From Alphaproteobacteria bacterium (GTDB lineage Bacteria; Pseudomonadota; Alphaproteobacteria; Rhodospirillales; WMHbin7), in contig JADFZV010000001.1 of NCBI GenBank assembly GCA_015232335.1, forward strand, positions 62,001 through 126,000: a DNA stretch of 64,000 nucleotides. The letters are read 5' to 3'. Position 1 is the first letter of the stretch. The number at the start of each line of letters is the position of its first letter. Position numbers and translations under genes: made by a program. The notes under the pieces are model-generated. The model saw only the letters and a list, made by a program, of their open reading frames with translations. It made no database searches and was not told the origin of the DNA. This document shows, in pieces, positions 53,718-61,813 of the stretch.

Positions 53718-54474
53718 TCTTCATCGCCTCGGGACGGTGCAATATGGCCAGGATTGAAGAGCCAAAAGGAAAATCGATCAGGTTAAGCAAGTGTCGTTCG
53801 AGATCCACAACTCCCGTCAAAAATGAATTCAGAAATCCAGGCAGAGGGCGAAGGTCGGACTGAGTTGGTGCTTTGCTCCGGTGAATCAAGGCTTGGCTCC
53901 AGCGCCATAAAGCGATCAGGGGCAGGAAGCTAGGAAACAGATGGCTGATGCGCACGATCTGCCAGGCATTGCCAGAAAAAAGCTTTCTGATCTGTGGGCG
54001 CGAAAACCTGCGCGAGGCGTGTACGGCGCGATGATGACTTTCGTTCATCAAACAGCGATAGGCTGGTACCACGACAATAAGATAGCCGCCTGGCTTAACG
54101 ACCCGCCACAGCTCGTTGCAAGCACGATCTACATTGACCCCATCGCACTCAAGCACGTCAGCGCAAACCACAAGATCGAAGCTATGTGGTGCCAAGGCGA
54201 TGTCGTTGACCGAGCAACGGAAAATATGCGCAATCTGGCGTTTCTGCAGCAAATCTATTGCGGAGGCGGAAAAGTCAAAGCCAAAGAATGGCCCTGTGTG
54301 AACTTCTCGCAACCGCTGTAGCAGGCCGCCAGTTCCACAGCCTGCATCAAGAACGACCGCATTCTTCGCAAGGGGAAGCTTTGCCACCGTGGAAGCCAAA
54401 ATGCGATGCAAGCCACGGTACCACCAGTAGCCATCCTCAAAGTCCCTTAGGACCTGATACTCAGAATGTTCCAT
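53710..54474 (-). CDS. Class I SAM-dependent methyltransferase
   Basis: A 254-residue protein that begins MEHSEYQVLRDFEDGYWWYR, a start known from methyltransferases found in polysaccharide and glycolipid loci. The SAM motif is VVLDAGCGTGGLLQRL (about 40-55), followed by GFDFSASAIDLL, DVLECDGVNVDRA and a VVKPGGYLIVVVPAY strand. A C-terminal hydrophobic region (about 180-250) may associate with the membrane. It overlaps the cupin gene upstream by 14 bases. The substrate is unknown; a lipid-linked sugar is the most natural guess given its neighbours. Confidence 0.88.
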   Translation of the reverse strand: MEHSEYQVLRDFEDGYWWYRGLHRILASTVAKLPLAKNAVVLDAGCGTGGLLQRLREVHTGPFFGFDFSASAIDLLQKRQIAHIFRCSVNDIALAPHSFDLVVCADVLECDGVNVDRACNELWRVVKPGGYLIVVVPAYRCLMNESHHRAVHASRRFSRPQIRKLFSGNAWQIVRISHLFPSFLPLIALWRWSQALIHRSKAPTQSDLRPLPGFLNSFLTGVVDLERHLLNLIDFPFGSSILAILHRPEAMKNE

Positions 54475-54877
54475 CTAGCGGAGGCACGTTGACGATATGG
54501 TGATAGGTGTCGGGCGCGTCGGGCGAATAGGCGCGAGATTTAAGCAAAATATAATCGGATTCGGTCAGGAAACGGACGGCGTGGGCCTGAAACGGCGACA
54601 GGGTCAGGCCCTGTCCGGCATCAAGAGGCGTACGAAATTTCGCCCCGCTGATGACGTCTTCTGTCCAAACCTCTGCCTTTCCGCTTTGCAGGAACAAGAA
54701 AATGGTCGTTTCTCGATGATAATGCTGTCCAAGAATGGCGCCCCGAATCATGCGGCCGCAGATCAGCGCTTGCCAGTTGCCCTTATTGACGACCTCAGTG
54801 AACGACCCACGTTCGTCTTGACGAGAGAAAACGGGCTGCACCGGAATTGTATGATCTGTCTCGGGCAAGCCAGCCAT
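54461..54877 (-). CDS. Cupin-domain protein, WxcM-like sugar isomerase/epimerase candidate
   Basis: A 138-residue cupin with RGAILGQHYHRETTIFLFLQ (His box) and LDAGQGLTLSPFQAHAVRFL (second box). It resembles WxcM/FdtA-type nucleotide-sugar 3,4-ketoisomerases and RmlC-like epimerases, whose reaction cannot be told apart by eye. The start at 54877 overlaps the stop of the GT2 gene by one base and its stop overlaps the methyltransferase start by 14 bases. The neighbouring aminotransferase needs a keto-sugar, so this cupin may prepare it. It looks related to the cupin at 34364. Confidence 0.78.
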   Translation of the reverse strand: MAGLPETDHTIPVQPVFSRQDERGSFTEVVNKGNWQALICGRMIRGAILGQHYHRETTIFLFLQSGKAEVWTEDVISGAKFRTPLDAGQGLTLSPFQAHAVRFLTESDYILLKSRAYSPDAPDTYHHIVNVPPLDGTF

Positions 54878-55611
54878 CAGTCTGCGCCGTTCAATCTAGC
54901 CGTGATGATTCTGAGGACGTATTTTGACCCAAGCAGCAAGAAACCTAGCAGGCTCGGAAATGATTTGGAAACGCCATAGACCCGGTCAGTGAAATGATAG
55001 GGGTGTTCATAAACTCGCGCTCCCCTGGCACAGCAGTGGTAGACGAATTCGATAAAATATTCGCCGTAGCCGGTGGGAATGGGTATGGCGCGGTCGAAAA
55101 TGGAACGGCGGACGACCACAAAACCGCTATCATAGTCCTTAATACCATAACCAAGAACAATACCAGCAAATCCGTTGATCAGACGGCTCGCTGTCACCCT
55201 GAGTTTGTGTCTGTTGTCTGAACCGCCGGGCGCATAGCGAGAGCCGATGACCATGTCGTGGTCGCTCAGTTTCTCAATCATGGGCGGCAGTTCCTCCGGT
55301 GGCATGCAGGTATCAGCATCCATCCAGCCGATGATCGAGCCTCTGGCTTCCATGATGCCGCGTAAAAAGGCGGAGGCCAATCCGCGCGTATGCGCACGAC
55401 GAATAAGGACGATACGCTCATCCTTAAGCTCGCTGACAAAGTGCCAAGTTTGGTCGGGAGAATTGTCATCGACGATGATAACTTCAACGGGAGCCGGAAT
55501 GCTTAGGAAAATCCGGTTGATCGTTGTCTCAATATTCTCGCGCTCATTGAAAGTCGGCAATACAATCGAAACAAGCCCTCGATCCGGCGAATTCAGAAAA
55601 GATGAGCTCAT
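54877..55611 (-). CDS. DPM1-like family 2 glycosyltransferase
   Basis: A 244-residue GT-A enzyme with SIVLPTFNERENIETTI, VDDNSPDQTW and the DxD motif WMDADTCMPPEEL, and DYDSGFVVVRR in the later part. This is typical of dolichol- or polyprenyl-phosphate mannosyl/glucosyl synthases without C-terminal membrane helices. The ATG at 55611 is chosen because it overlaps the aminotransferase stop by 4 bases (ATGA). A longer frame up to 55707 would lie inside that gene and has no homology. The product, a polyprenyl-phosphate sugar, could feed the GT-C-like protein at 51452-53089. Confidence 0.88.
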   Translation of the reverse strand: MSSSFLNSPDRGLVSIVLPTFNERENIETTINRIFLSIPAPVEVIIVDDNSPDQTWHFVSELKDERIVLIRRAHTRGLASAFLRGIMEARGSIIGWMDADTCMPPEELPPMIEKLSDHDMVIGSRYAPGGSDNRHKLRVTASRLINGFAGIVLGYGIKDYDSGFVVVRRSIFDRAIPIPTGYGEYFIEFVYHCCARGARVYEHPYHFTDRVYGVSKSFPSLLGFLLLGSKYVLRIITARLNGAD

Positions 55612-56720
55612 CGAATGCTCTCGATCAGGGCTTTGACCACCTGATACTGCTGCTCTGCCGTCAAGGATAAACCGGATGGCAAGTAGAAGCCTCGATCCCA
55701 CAGCCATTCAGAATTCGGGCAGGGTCTGGCTGTGTCAGGAAAGCGGGGATCTACACCATTGCGATAAACAGGCTGTAAATTCATCGGGCAGAAGAAAAGC
55801 CGCGTATCTACACCCCTTGCGGTCAGGCGGGCGATAACCTCGTCTCGCTTCGCCTTTATGCTGTCACCGAGAACAACGCCGTACATCCAATAGACATTCT
55901 TGGCCCAGCTCAGTTCGACGGGAAGGATTAGATCTTCAACGCCACTCAGCAAGTCGGTATAAAGCGCAGCCTGGTCGCGCTTGCGCTGAACCTTCTCATC
56001 TAGCTTCTCGCACTGGGCCAATCCTATTGCCGCCTGAATGTTGGTCAGCCGGTAATTGAAGCCGACATGATTGTGGACAAAACGCGGCTGCTCAAAAGCC
56101 TGATTCCTCAGAAGAGCACTCATCTTGGCCAAATGCGCGTCATTCGTAACCACCATACCGCCCTCTCCGGAGGTGGCGATTTTGTTGCCGTAGAAGCTGA
56201 AGCAGCCGATATGTCCGATGGCGCCGACGCGGCGCCCTTTGTACTCGGCGCCATGCGCTTGTGCGCCGTCCTCAATAACCGCTAGGCCGTGCTTGTCGGC
56301 GATGGCCATCAGCGCATCCATATCGCAGGGATGGCCAAACATGTGAACCACCATGATCGCCTTAGTGCGCGGGGTAATCAGGCGCTCGACATCTTCAGGA
56401 TCGATGCAGCAGGTATCCTTCTGCACATCGGCCAAAACCGGCCTGGCACCTGCCAGAATAACCATGTTGGCAGAAGCAATTAGCGTGAAGGAAGGAATGA
56501 TGACTTCGTCGCCGTGCCCGATCCCCAAAGCCGCCAAAGCCAGATGGATGGCAGTGGTGCCGTTAGAACAGGCAATGCCATGGTGTGCATTGCAGAATTT
56601 ACTGAAGGCCTTTTCGAAGGCGCCGACGTAATTGCCGGTTGCAATCCAGTTGCTGCGTAGGCAGTCGAGAACGTATTCTTCGTCTCGCCCGTCATGTACA
56701 GGCTCACAAACCGGAATCAC
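55608..56720 (-). CDS. DegT/DnrJ/EryC1 aminotransferase, perosamine-synthase-like
   Basis: A 370-residue PLP enzyme. The lysine that binds PLP is K180 in GCFSFYGNKIATSGEGGMV. Asp151 and Gln154 in IEDGAQAHGA hold the cofactor, and SNGTTAIHLALAALG (52-66) is the phosphate-binding region. The FYGNK form, rather than FHPIK or FHAIK of LegC/PseC, points to GDP-perosamine synthase (RfbE/Per), which transaminates GDP-4-keto-6-deoxymannose. The needed substrate could come from the GMD-like gene at 27757. The gene starts the group that continues with GT2, cupin and methyltransferases. Another 4-keto-sugar substrate remains possible. Confidence 0.9.
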   Translation of the reverse strand: MIPVCEPVHDGRDEEYVLDCLRSNWIATGNYVGAFEKAFSKFCNAHHGIACSNGTTAIHLALAALGIGHGDEVIIPSFTLIASANMVILAGARPVLADVQKDTCCIDPEDVERLITPRTKAIMVVHMFGHPCDMDALMAIADKHGLAVIEDGAQAHGAEYKGRRVGAIGHIGCFSFYGNKIATSGEGGMVVTNDAHLAKMSALLRNQAFEQPRFVHNHVGFNYRLTNIQAAIGLAQCEKLDEKVQRKRDQAALYTDLLSGVEDLILPVELSWAKNVYWMYGVVLGDSIKAKRDEVIARLTARGVDTRLFFCPMNLQPVYRNGVDPRFPDTARPCPNSEWLWDRGFYLPSGLSLTAEQQYQVVKALIESIR

Positions 56721-56803
56721 TTGTATACCTCATTTGGAAGGGACTAAGTCATTTTGATGTTGCAATGCCCACAAGTCAACACAACAAAGCTGGAAAAATC
56801 CCG

Positions 56804-58081
56804 TTAGATTGCCCTTTTCAGCAGAAATTCCTGCAACTTGTTCAGCAGGCGTCGGCTGGATTGGCCGTCCGCGGGTCCCGTATGAAGTTCGCGAAAATGC
56901 TCTAAGGTTTTTGGGTCAAGACGGAAATCCTTCAACTGCTTTTTGGGAAACTCATGAATAAACTCGGACGCCTCCATCAGCCAATGGAATCCACCGTTTC
57001 CAGCATAATTTCTGTCGTACCAAGCGTTCGTGCGCACCACCTCTTTTGAAAAGCCATCTTGCGGGGCTGCCACGGTTATCATGGGGCGGCCAATGGCTGC
57101 AGCATCCAAAATTGTTCCCGAGCGATAGGAGCAAACAGCTAGATCGCAAGCGATCAGGCCGTGTATCATTGCCTGAGGATAGGTTTCGCATGGCGGGACA
57201 AAGCCGTCTGCAATGGCCTCTTCGTCGGGCAGATAAATCTTTCCGGAGGGTGTATCCTTGACCCTTCGTGGAGCGAAAAGCAGGAAAGCCCCGTTGGCGT
57301 TGCAAAAGCGTCGTAGAGAGGAGAGGGTCTTCACATGGCCCAGGCGCTCAAAAGAGGCCCTCAGCAGCCAATAGGGATGTCTTAGATGTCGCAGAGTGCC
57401 CTTGATTCTAGAAAGCCTAGACGCGGCGCACCAGTAGTGTCGAAACCATGGGGTTGTTAGCGTCGGGTCCATTCTCGTTAAGAAGGAGTCGGGAACGTAT
57501 AAAACACATGGTTGTCCGGACGCGATGCCCAGCTGAGTGCGCAGGGCCTCGCGGTTGATCGAGTTGACGACATCCGCCCTGACATAACCGACGGGCAAAA
57601 GCTTGTCGCGAATTCCTGAGACATCGTCCTTCTTCTGGCTCGAGGAATAGCTTTCGCAATGAGAACCGGTCCAGAAAACCAGATCGCTATGCTCGATGTC
57701 ATTGATAATAAAGGAGTCTGTCACTATGGCCCAGCAGGCGCTAGGGGCTGGGGACAGATTTTTCGAAGTGGGCGGCCCTAGAAGTTGTGAGAATATCTTC
57801 AGTTCATAGTCGTAGCCAGACAAGGCTAGGACCGCATCGGCTTGACAAAAGGCATCGATATATTCGTCGGTGGTCGACGGTTTAACGATCTGACACAACC
57901 CGCGCAGGCGTTCGGGAATGTTTTCGAACGACGCGCTTTGATACGACTTGAGCCGACCCGGTTCGAAGTCGGGTCCCAGAATAATGTTGATCGCGACATT
58001 CGAACGACGCGCTGCCTCTTCGATAATCGGCCCCAGGGTTCGATAAGACGGCGTAGAATGAATTAAGAACGTGAGCTTCAT
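56804..58081 (-). CDS. Uncharacterised GT-B-like protein
   Basis: A 425-residue protein that I do not recognise with certainty. The N-terminus MKLTFLIHSTPSYRTLGPII and VLYVPDSFLTRMDP in the middle read as Rossmann-type strands. SYRSGTILDAAAIGRPMITV near the C-terminus looks like the donor-binding loop of UDP-GlcNAc 2-epimerase or CDP-glycerol glycerophosphotransferase-type GT-B proteins. I use the ATG at 58081; an in-frame codon at 58213 would add 44 unconserved residues that overlap the next gene. It stands between the short NeuB-like gene and the aminotransferase, so it may transfer or epimerise the unusual sugar made there. Confidence 0.6.
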   Translation of the reverse strand: MKLTFLIHSTPSYRTLGPIIEEAARRSNVAINIILGPDFEPGRLKSYQSASFENIPERLRGLCQIVKPSTTDEYIDAFCQADAVLALSGYDYELKIFSQLLGPPTSKNLSPAPSACWAIVTDSFIINDIEHSDLVFWTGSHCESYSSSQKKDDVSGIRDKLLPVGYVRADVVNSINREALRTQLGIASGQPCVLYVPDSFLTRMDPTLTTPWFRHYWCAASRLSRIKGTLRHLRHPYWLLRASFERLGHVKTLSSLRRFCNANGAFLLFAPRRVKDTPSGKIYLPDEEAIADGFVPPCETYPQAMIHGLIACDLAVCSYRSGTILDAAAIGRPMITVAAPQDGFSKEVVRTNAWYDRNYAGNGGFHWLMEASEFIHEFPKKQLKDFRLDPKTLEHFRELHTGPADGQSSRRLLNKLQEFLLKRAI

Positions 58082-58122
58082 GGGATGAGAACTAAGCAGG
58101 GTGCGCTCCACGCAAATGGCAT

Positions 58123-58851
58123 CTAATTTCCAGAGAGAGTAAGCCTCGTGACTTTCTCCATTTCGCGGCCCAGGCGCGAAAGGGCAAAAAGTTCCTCCGG
58201 CGTCATGCTGCAAATGTGATCCGGACCTACTAATCCCTTGTTCAGCGTGAAATGCTTCTCAATCACCGTCGCCCCTCGACCGATGGCAACCAAAGACGCT
58301 TCAATCCCCAGTGTATGGTCGGAAAAACCCTCGTAGACGGAAGAGGCAAAGCTTGCCGGCATGGGAATATCGGAATACTCGCAGGGATACTTCGTTACGC
58401 AGAGAAGGTAGCTGGTGTTGGCAGCTTGATAGGGGGCATGCCTCTCAGTCCACAGGCCCAGCGAAATAAAACATTCTTTTCCGGTAGCGAGAATTTTACT
58501 GCAAAGTTCGCGCTCCTGAACCGTGCGGCTGGCGATTTTATGCCGCCTGACGCCTAATTCCTCAAGCCACATGAAACGTTCTTCGTCAAAGGCCGAGGCC
58601 ATGAACTCGATACCTTCTTCATCGCACCATTGTTTCAGGCGTCTAGCGTCATCATAGCCAAACTGAACAGTCAGGGCCTGACGGTAAGCTTCCTCATTGG
58701 GGTGCGAACCTTGCGGCCCAAAAATCTTCGCGGGATCATAAAACTGGAATTTTGCTATGTCGGCTCCATTTTGCTTGGCTTGGCGAATAAGTTCATGCGC
58801 CAGATGTAGGCTACCATTATGATTAATGCCAATTTCAGCGATAATAATCAC
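58123..58851 (-). CDS. NeuB-like acid-sugar synthase, catalytic domain only (no SAF domain)
   Basis: A 242-residue TIM-barrel protein: IIAEIGINHNGSLHLAHELI at the start, AKFQFYDPAKIF, IEFMASAFDEERF, GFSDHTLGIEASLVAIGRGA and VIEKHFTLNKGLVGPDH. These are NeuB/LegI/PseI (nonulosonate synthase) motifs, with the histidines used for Mn binding. Typical NeuB is about 340 residues and ends in an antifreeze-like SAF domain that closes the active site of the partner; here it stops after the barrel. A nucleotidyltransferase lies about 1.6 kb upstream, forming a nonulosonate-like cassette. A short variant with another substrate, or a decayed gene, are the alternatives. Confidence 0.8.
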   Translation of the reverse strand: MIIIAEIGINHNGSLHLAHELIRQAKQNGADIAKFQFYDPAKIFGPQGSHPNEEAYRQALTVQFGYDDARRLKQWCDEEGIEFMASAFDEERFMWLEELGVRRHKIASRTVQERELCSKILATGKECFISLGLWTERHAPYQAANTSYLLCVTKYPCEYSDIPMPASFASSVYEGFSDHTLGIEASLVAIGRGATVIEKHFTLNKGLVGPDHICSMTPEELFALSRLGREMEKVTRLTLSGN

Positions 58852-59367
58852 GTAAACCTCGAGAGTTAGAGGACAAAAATAGCTCAGGCCAAAAGATCAA
58901 GCCTCTCAGGAGAGGCGTTCTTGGTTATGCCTGGCCTATGCACATTTTTCAAGCAGAAGAGGACTTCAGCCCAGGTTTTCGCTGGCGCGGAAAGAGGAGC
59001 GCAGATAACACTGCCGAGGGCCACGGAAAAGCCAGAATTTCCGGCTCTTCGTCGTTTCAAGTGCATTTGAGCCCGACTACTGACAGGGGCCAATTTATCA
59101 CCCTGAGGTGCTTCGAAAGCGACGCCCCTCAGGGCGTGGAATTATGTATTCCTTTTCCATTTGTCGCGTCGAAGGACAGAATTTCCTTGCCTGCACGGAG
59201 GTCGAGAAATCAGGAGATATGAGGTTTACATAAAAAACCAGCACAATAAAGTCATAATAATGAAATTGTCAGTTACATTAAAACAAACACGACATGTCAC
59301 AAGCAAAGCCTAATTAAGTACAAGTAGAATCTAATTAAAAACAGACCTTCTAAAGCCTCCTTGTACA
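58852..59367. other. 516-base spacer, AT-rich at one end
   Basis: No credible gene: open frames up to about 94 codons have no recognisable domain. The part at about 59215-59360 is strongly AT-rich compared with both neighbours and lies between two genes that run in the same (minus) direction, as expected of a promoter region for the NeuB-like gene. A GC-rich palindrome (CCTGAGG ... CCTCAGG) lies near 59102-59132. I cannot name a specific -35/-10 pair with confidence. Confidence 0.45.
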
Positions 59368-60432
59368 TTACTCTCGAAGTAGTTGATCAAAAGAAATATT
59401 ACAAATCCCCTCCGCTGGAAAAGAATGTTTATAAGGTGAGTAGACATTGATAAATTCAATGCCCAAAGCTGTGCTGAGAAGGCAGCTGGCCGTACGCATC
59501 TCTGCACGTGGGCGGATGAATCGACCATCTCCCAGAGCAAGGGCCCGCACGGAATCCAAAAAGAAGGGTGAAAGCAGTGCGGAAGGCCCGTGTGCTTGCC
59601 AGCGTTGCCGAATATCGCAAAGGGCGTCCCGTCTGTCGCTGGCGGGAAAATGCGTTCCGAAGGCCCGCCTAGCCCGCTCAAAAAACATGCGAAAAGATTC
59701 CATCGATAAAAAAGTATAGGGGGCAGCATGCTCCATGCTTCCCAGCATCGACATGTCCGCACCAACAAAATAGGCCTTCTTAAACCCCATATACTTCAAC
59801 AAGGGATACAGGGCGATGGCCGCCGAGTTTGTGTGGCGCGCCCCCCGCAGGACTAGCGATCCATCCTTGACCTGGGGGTGAAAATAGTCGTGCAGGGAAA
59901 AGGACGAAGCATCGTCTTCTGTATCGAAAAGATGCACCGGCTGAGAGAAGGTTTGTTGGTGAACAGCGGCATTGAAAGCCGGCTTGAAGGCGATCAAGCG
60001 GGTCGATGTCAGTTCCGGCAGAAGCTCGAACGGGGAGTTCGGTAAAAACACGTCTGGCTTCCAGCGAAGACGCTTGTGCGTGATATTCTGCTTACCCGGC
60101 TCGAAGAAATCGCGTCGCCCGGACTCCAGGCGCTCGATCTCAACGTGCAATTCCTTGTGCACCAGGGGTCTTAGGTCCAGCTTGGAAAGCAAAGCCTGAA
60201 GCGCAACCATCTGGAAGCTGTTTGACTTCGACTTCTCTGGATAGAATATCAAGTAATATTCTGGAGAGAGCCTCCAGTCGAGAAATCGTCGGGTTAAGGC
60301 CTTGGATTCCAGGAAAACAGTAAAGTCTCGTCCAGCTAGCTTCGACAGATTATGCTTGTTCTCGAGAACGGAAGGCCCACCGAAAAAAACTAGCGCGCGC
60401 CCACCGGCATGCCGGTTTTCAAGGCGATGCAT
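59368..60432 (-). CDS. Uncharacterised protein, DUF115/sialyltransferase-like candidate
   Basis: A 354-residue protein from the ATG at 60432; an in-frame ATG at 60489 would overlap the next gene by 71 bases. ALVFFGGPSVLENKHN near the start is like the nucleotide-binding loop of DUF115/MAF-type proteins and GT42 sialyltransferases. TNSAAIALYPLLKYMGFKKA followed by YFVGADMS resembles the N-S/G...L-G...I-x-G-x-D block of those families. Because it follows a CMP-sugar synthetase-like gene, a transferase for a CMP-linked nonulosonate is a natural guess. The link is by pattern only, not by a firm match. Confidence 0.6.
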   Translation of the reverse strand: MHRLENRHAGGRALVFFGGPSVLENKHNLSKLAGRDFTVFLESKALTRRFLDWRLSPEYYLIFYPEKSKSNSFQMVALQALLSKLDLRPLVHKELHVEIERLESGRRDFFEPGKQNITHKRLRWKPDVFLPNSPFELLPELTSTRLIAFKPAFNAAVHQQTFSQPVHLFDTEDDASSFSLHDYFHPQVKDGSLVLRGARHTNSAAIALYPLLKYMGFKKAYFVGADMSMLGSMEHAAPYTFLSMESFRMFFERARRAFGTHFPASDRRDALCDIRQRWQAHGPSALLSPFFLDSVRALALGDGRFIRPRAEMRTASCLLSTALGIEFINVYSPYKHSFPAEGICNISFDQLLRE

Positions 60433-61084
60433 TTCCAAACGCTTTGTACAGGCTTTCCGCAGCGATGAAGTCTTGCTCTGTATCAACATCGACGAGGAAA
60501 TGCGGTTTGGTCAGTTCATGTATCCGCAGGCTTTCCCAATTCCAGTAGCGACCGCTGGAAAAAAAGAAGTCCTTCTCAAAGAAATAGAGGGCGTGGACCA
60601 ATTCATAGACGGGCTCCACAGTCTTCGTGTTGATCGTTCGCGATCCTGCATCGAAGCACAAGGGCGCAAGGTCCCTCGCGCGCAGGAAATAGGTGTGGTG
60701 CAAGCGGGCCGACATGGCTGGCTGTTTGCTGGCTAGCGACATGTCAACAAAGGACTGGATGTCCTCGACGGGAAGTAGCGGAAGGCAAGCACTGACGATC
60801 ACGAAGTAGCGCGACGGGATGGGACGAAGGAAGTCAAGAATATCAACAATCGGTTCATCAATGGTGGCCGATTTCAAAGAACGTTCGATATAACGAAAGC
60901 CATGCTCGTTGCATTTGGTCGCAAACTCTGGCTCGTGGCCAGCGAAAAAGGTGGGATAAGTCAGCCGTTTCAGTTTCCCAAGAATAATGTCCGTTAGGGT
61001 CGTACCCGCAAACGGGCGGAGCATCTTGTTTGGGCAACGCGCACTTTGCTTGCGGCCAAAAGAAAAAACAGTAACTTGTTCCAT
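60419..61084 (-). CDS. CMP-acylneuraminate synthetase-like nucleotidyltransferase
   Basis: A 221-residue cytidylyltransferase-family protein. The N-terminus MEQVTVFSFGRKQSARCPNK followed by MLRPFAGTTLTDIILGKL is the R-x-G-S-K-R-x-P-x-K-N type nucleotide loop in a modified form (no GS pair). IPSRYFVIVSACLPLLPVED and FLVDVDTEQDF follow in the usual order. I chose the ATG at 61084, with AGG just upstream; further upstream codons overlap the GT2 gene. Such enzymes activate nonulosonic acids as CMP-sugars, which matches the NeuB-like gene. The altered loop means the base or sugar specificity may differ (for example KDO or 3-deoxy-sugar types). Confidence 0.75.
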   Translation of the reverse strand: MEQVTVFSFGRKQSARCPNKMLRPFAGTTLTDIILGKLKRLTYPTFFAGHEPEFATKCNEHGFRYIERSLKSATIDEPIVDILDFLRPIPSRYFVIVSACLPLLPVEDIQSFVDMSLASKQPAMSARLHHTYFLRARDLAPLCFDAGSRTINTKTVEPVYELVHALYFFEKDFFFSSGRYWNWESLRIHELTKPHFLVDVDTEQDFIAAESLYKAFGNASP

Positions 61085-61088
61085 ATGC

Positions 61089-61718
61089 CTATACTGCCCC
61101 GGTTCCAAGCCTGACGCCATCAGTAAGCGAATTACCGTGTTTGACATAATTGTATAGGGGCACAGGCAGATGATAGACACGCTTCATGTCAATGCGCGAC
61201 ATCAGGTCCTGGTCCTCGAAAATACGCGCGACCGGATCGTAAGAGCCGACCTTTTCCAGATACGATGTGCGCAACATGAGGCCGCAAGCGATGCCATTAT
61301 CCTGAAATGATTCCGTCGAGAGGATCTTCTCATCTTCAGTAGTCAAAAAGTAATCGCACGAAACGCCAATATAGTCCTGATTAAGTCTCAGGAAGGTGTA
61401 GAGCATGTAAAGAAAGGCCGGCTGGACATAATCGTCGGCGTCGACGCGGACAAAAAACTTTGCCCGTGAATGATCAACTCCAGCCCGCGCGCTGGCCCCG
61501 ACGCCCAGGTTCCTCTCATTCACAATAACCCTGATCTCTCCAGCGCTACGGAAAGGCTCTAGGGCAACCAAAGAGTCGTCAGTGCTCTTATCATCAACGA
61601 CAATAATTTCGTACAAATGTCGGTCGAGATCCTGATTCAATAGCGATCTGACACACCGGCGAAGATAGCGGCCATAATTGTAGTTTGTTACCACAACGGA
61701 GATATCAACGGCTCTCAT
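61089..61718 (-). CDS. Family 2 glycosyltransferase
   Basis: A 209-residue GT-A enzyme: ISVVVTNYNYGRYLRRCVRS, VDDKSTDDSL, ERNLGVGASARAG and the metal motif FVRVDADDYVQPAFL. GSYDPVARIFEDQDLMSRI carries the acidic catalytic base (ED) typical of inverting GT2 enzymes. It is compact and without membrane helices, therefore a cytoplasmic sugar transferase. It ends 4 bases before the preferred start of the nucleotidyltransferase, so it is part of the same unit. The sugar donor is unknown. Confidence 0.9.
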   Translation of the reverse strand: MRAVDISVVVTNYNYGRYLRRCVRSLLNQDLDRHLYEIIVVDDKSTDDSLVALEPFRSAGEIRVIVNERNLGVGASARAGVDHSRAKFFVRVDADDYVQPAFLYMLYTFLRLNQDYIGVSCDYFLTTEDEKILSTESFQDNGIACGLMLRTSYLEKVGSYDPVARIFEDQDLMSRIDMKRVYHLPVPLYNYVKHGNSLTDGVRLGTGAV

Positions 61719-61813
61719 GCGAAGCTGTCCCGGTGAAATAAATCAGCCAATTACCATCATGTCTTGCCCTAAGAATTACAGAAGGATCTACCGACTGTCC
61801 AGAGCAATGGCGA

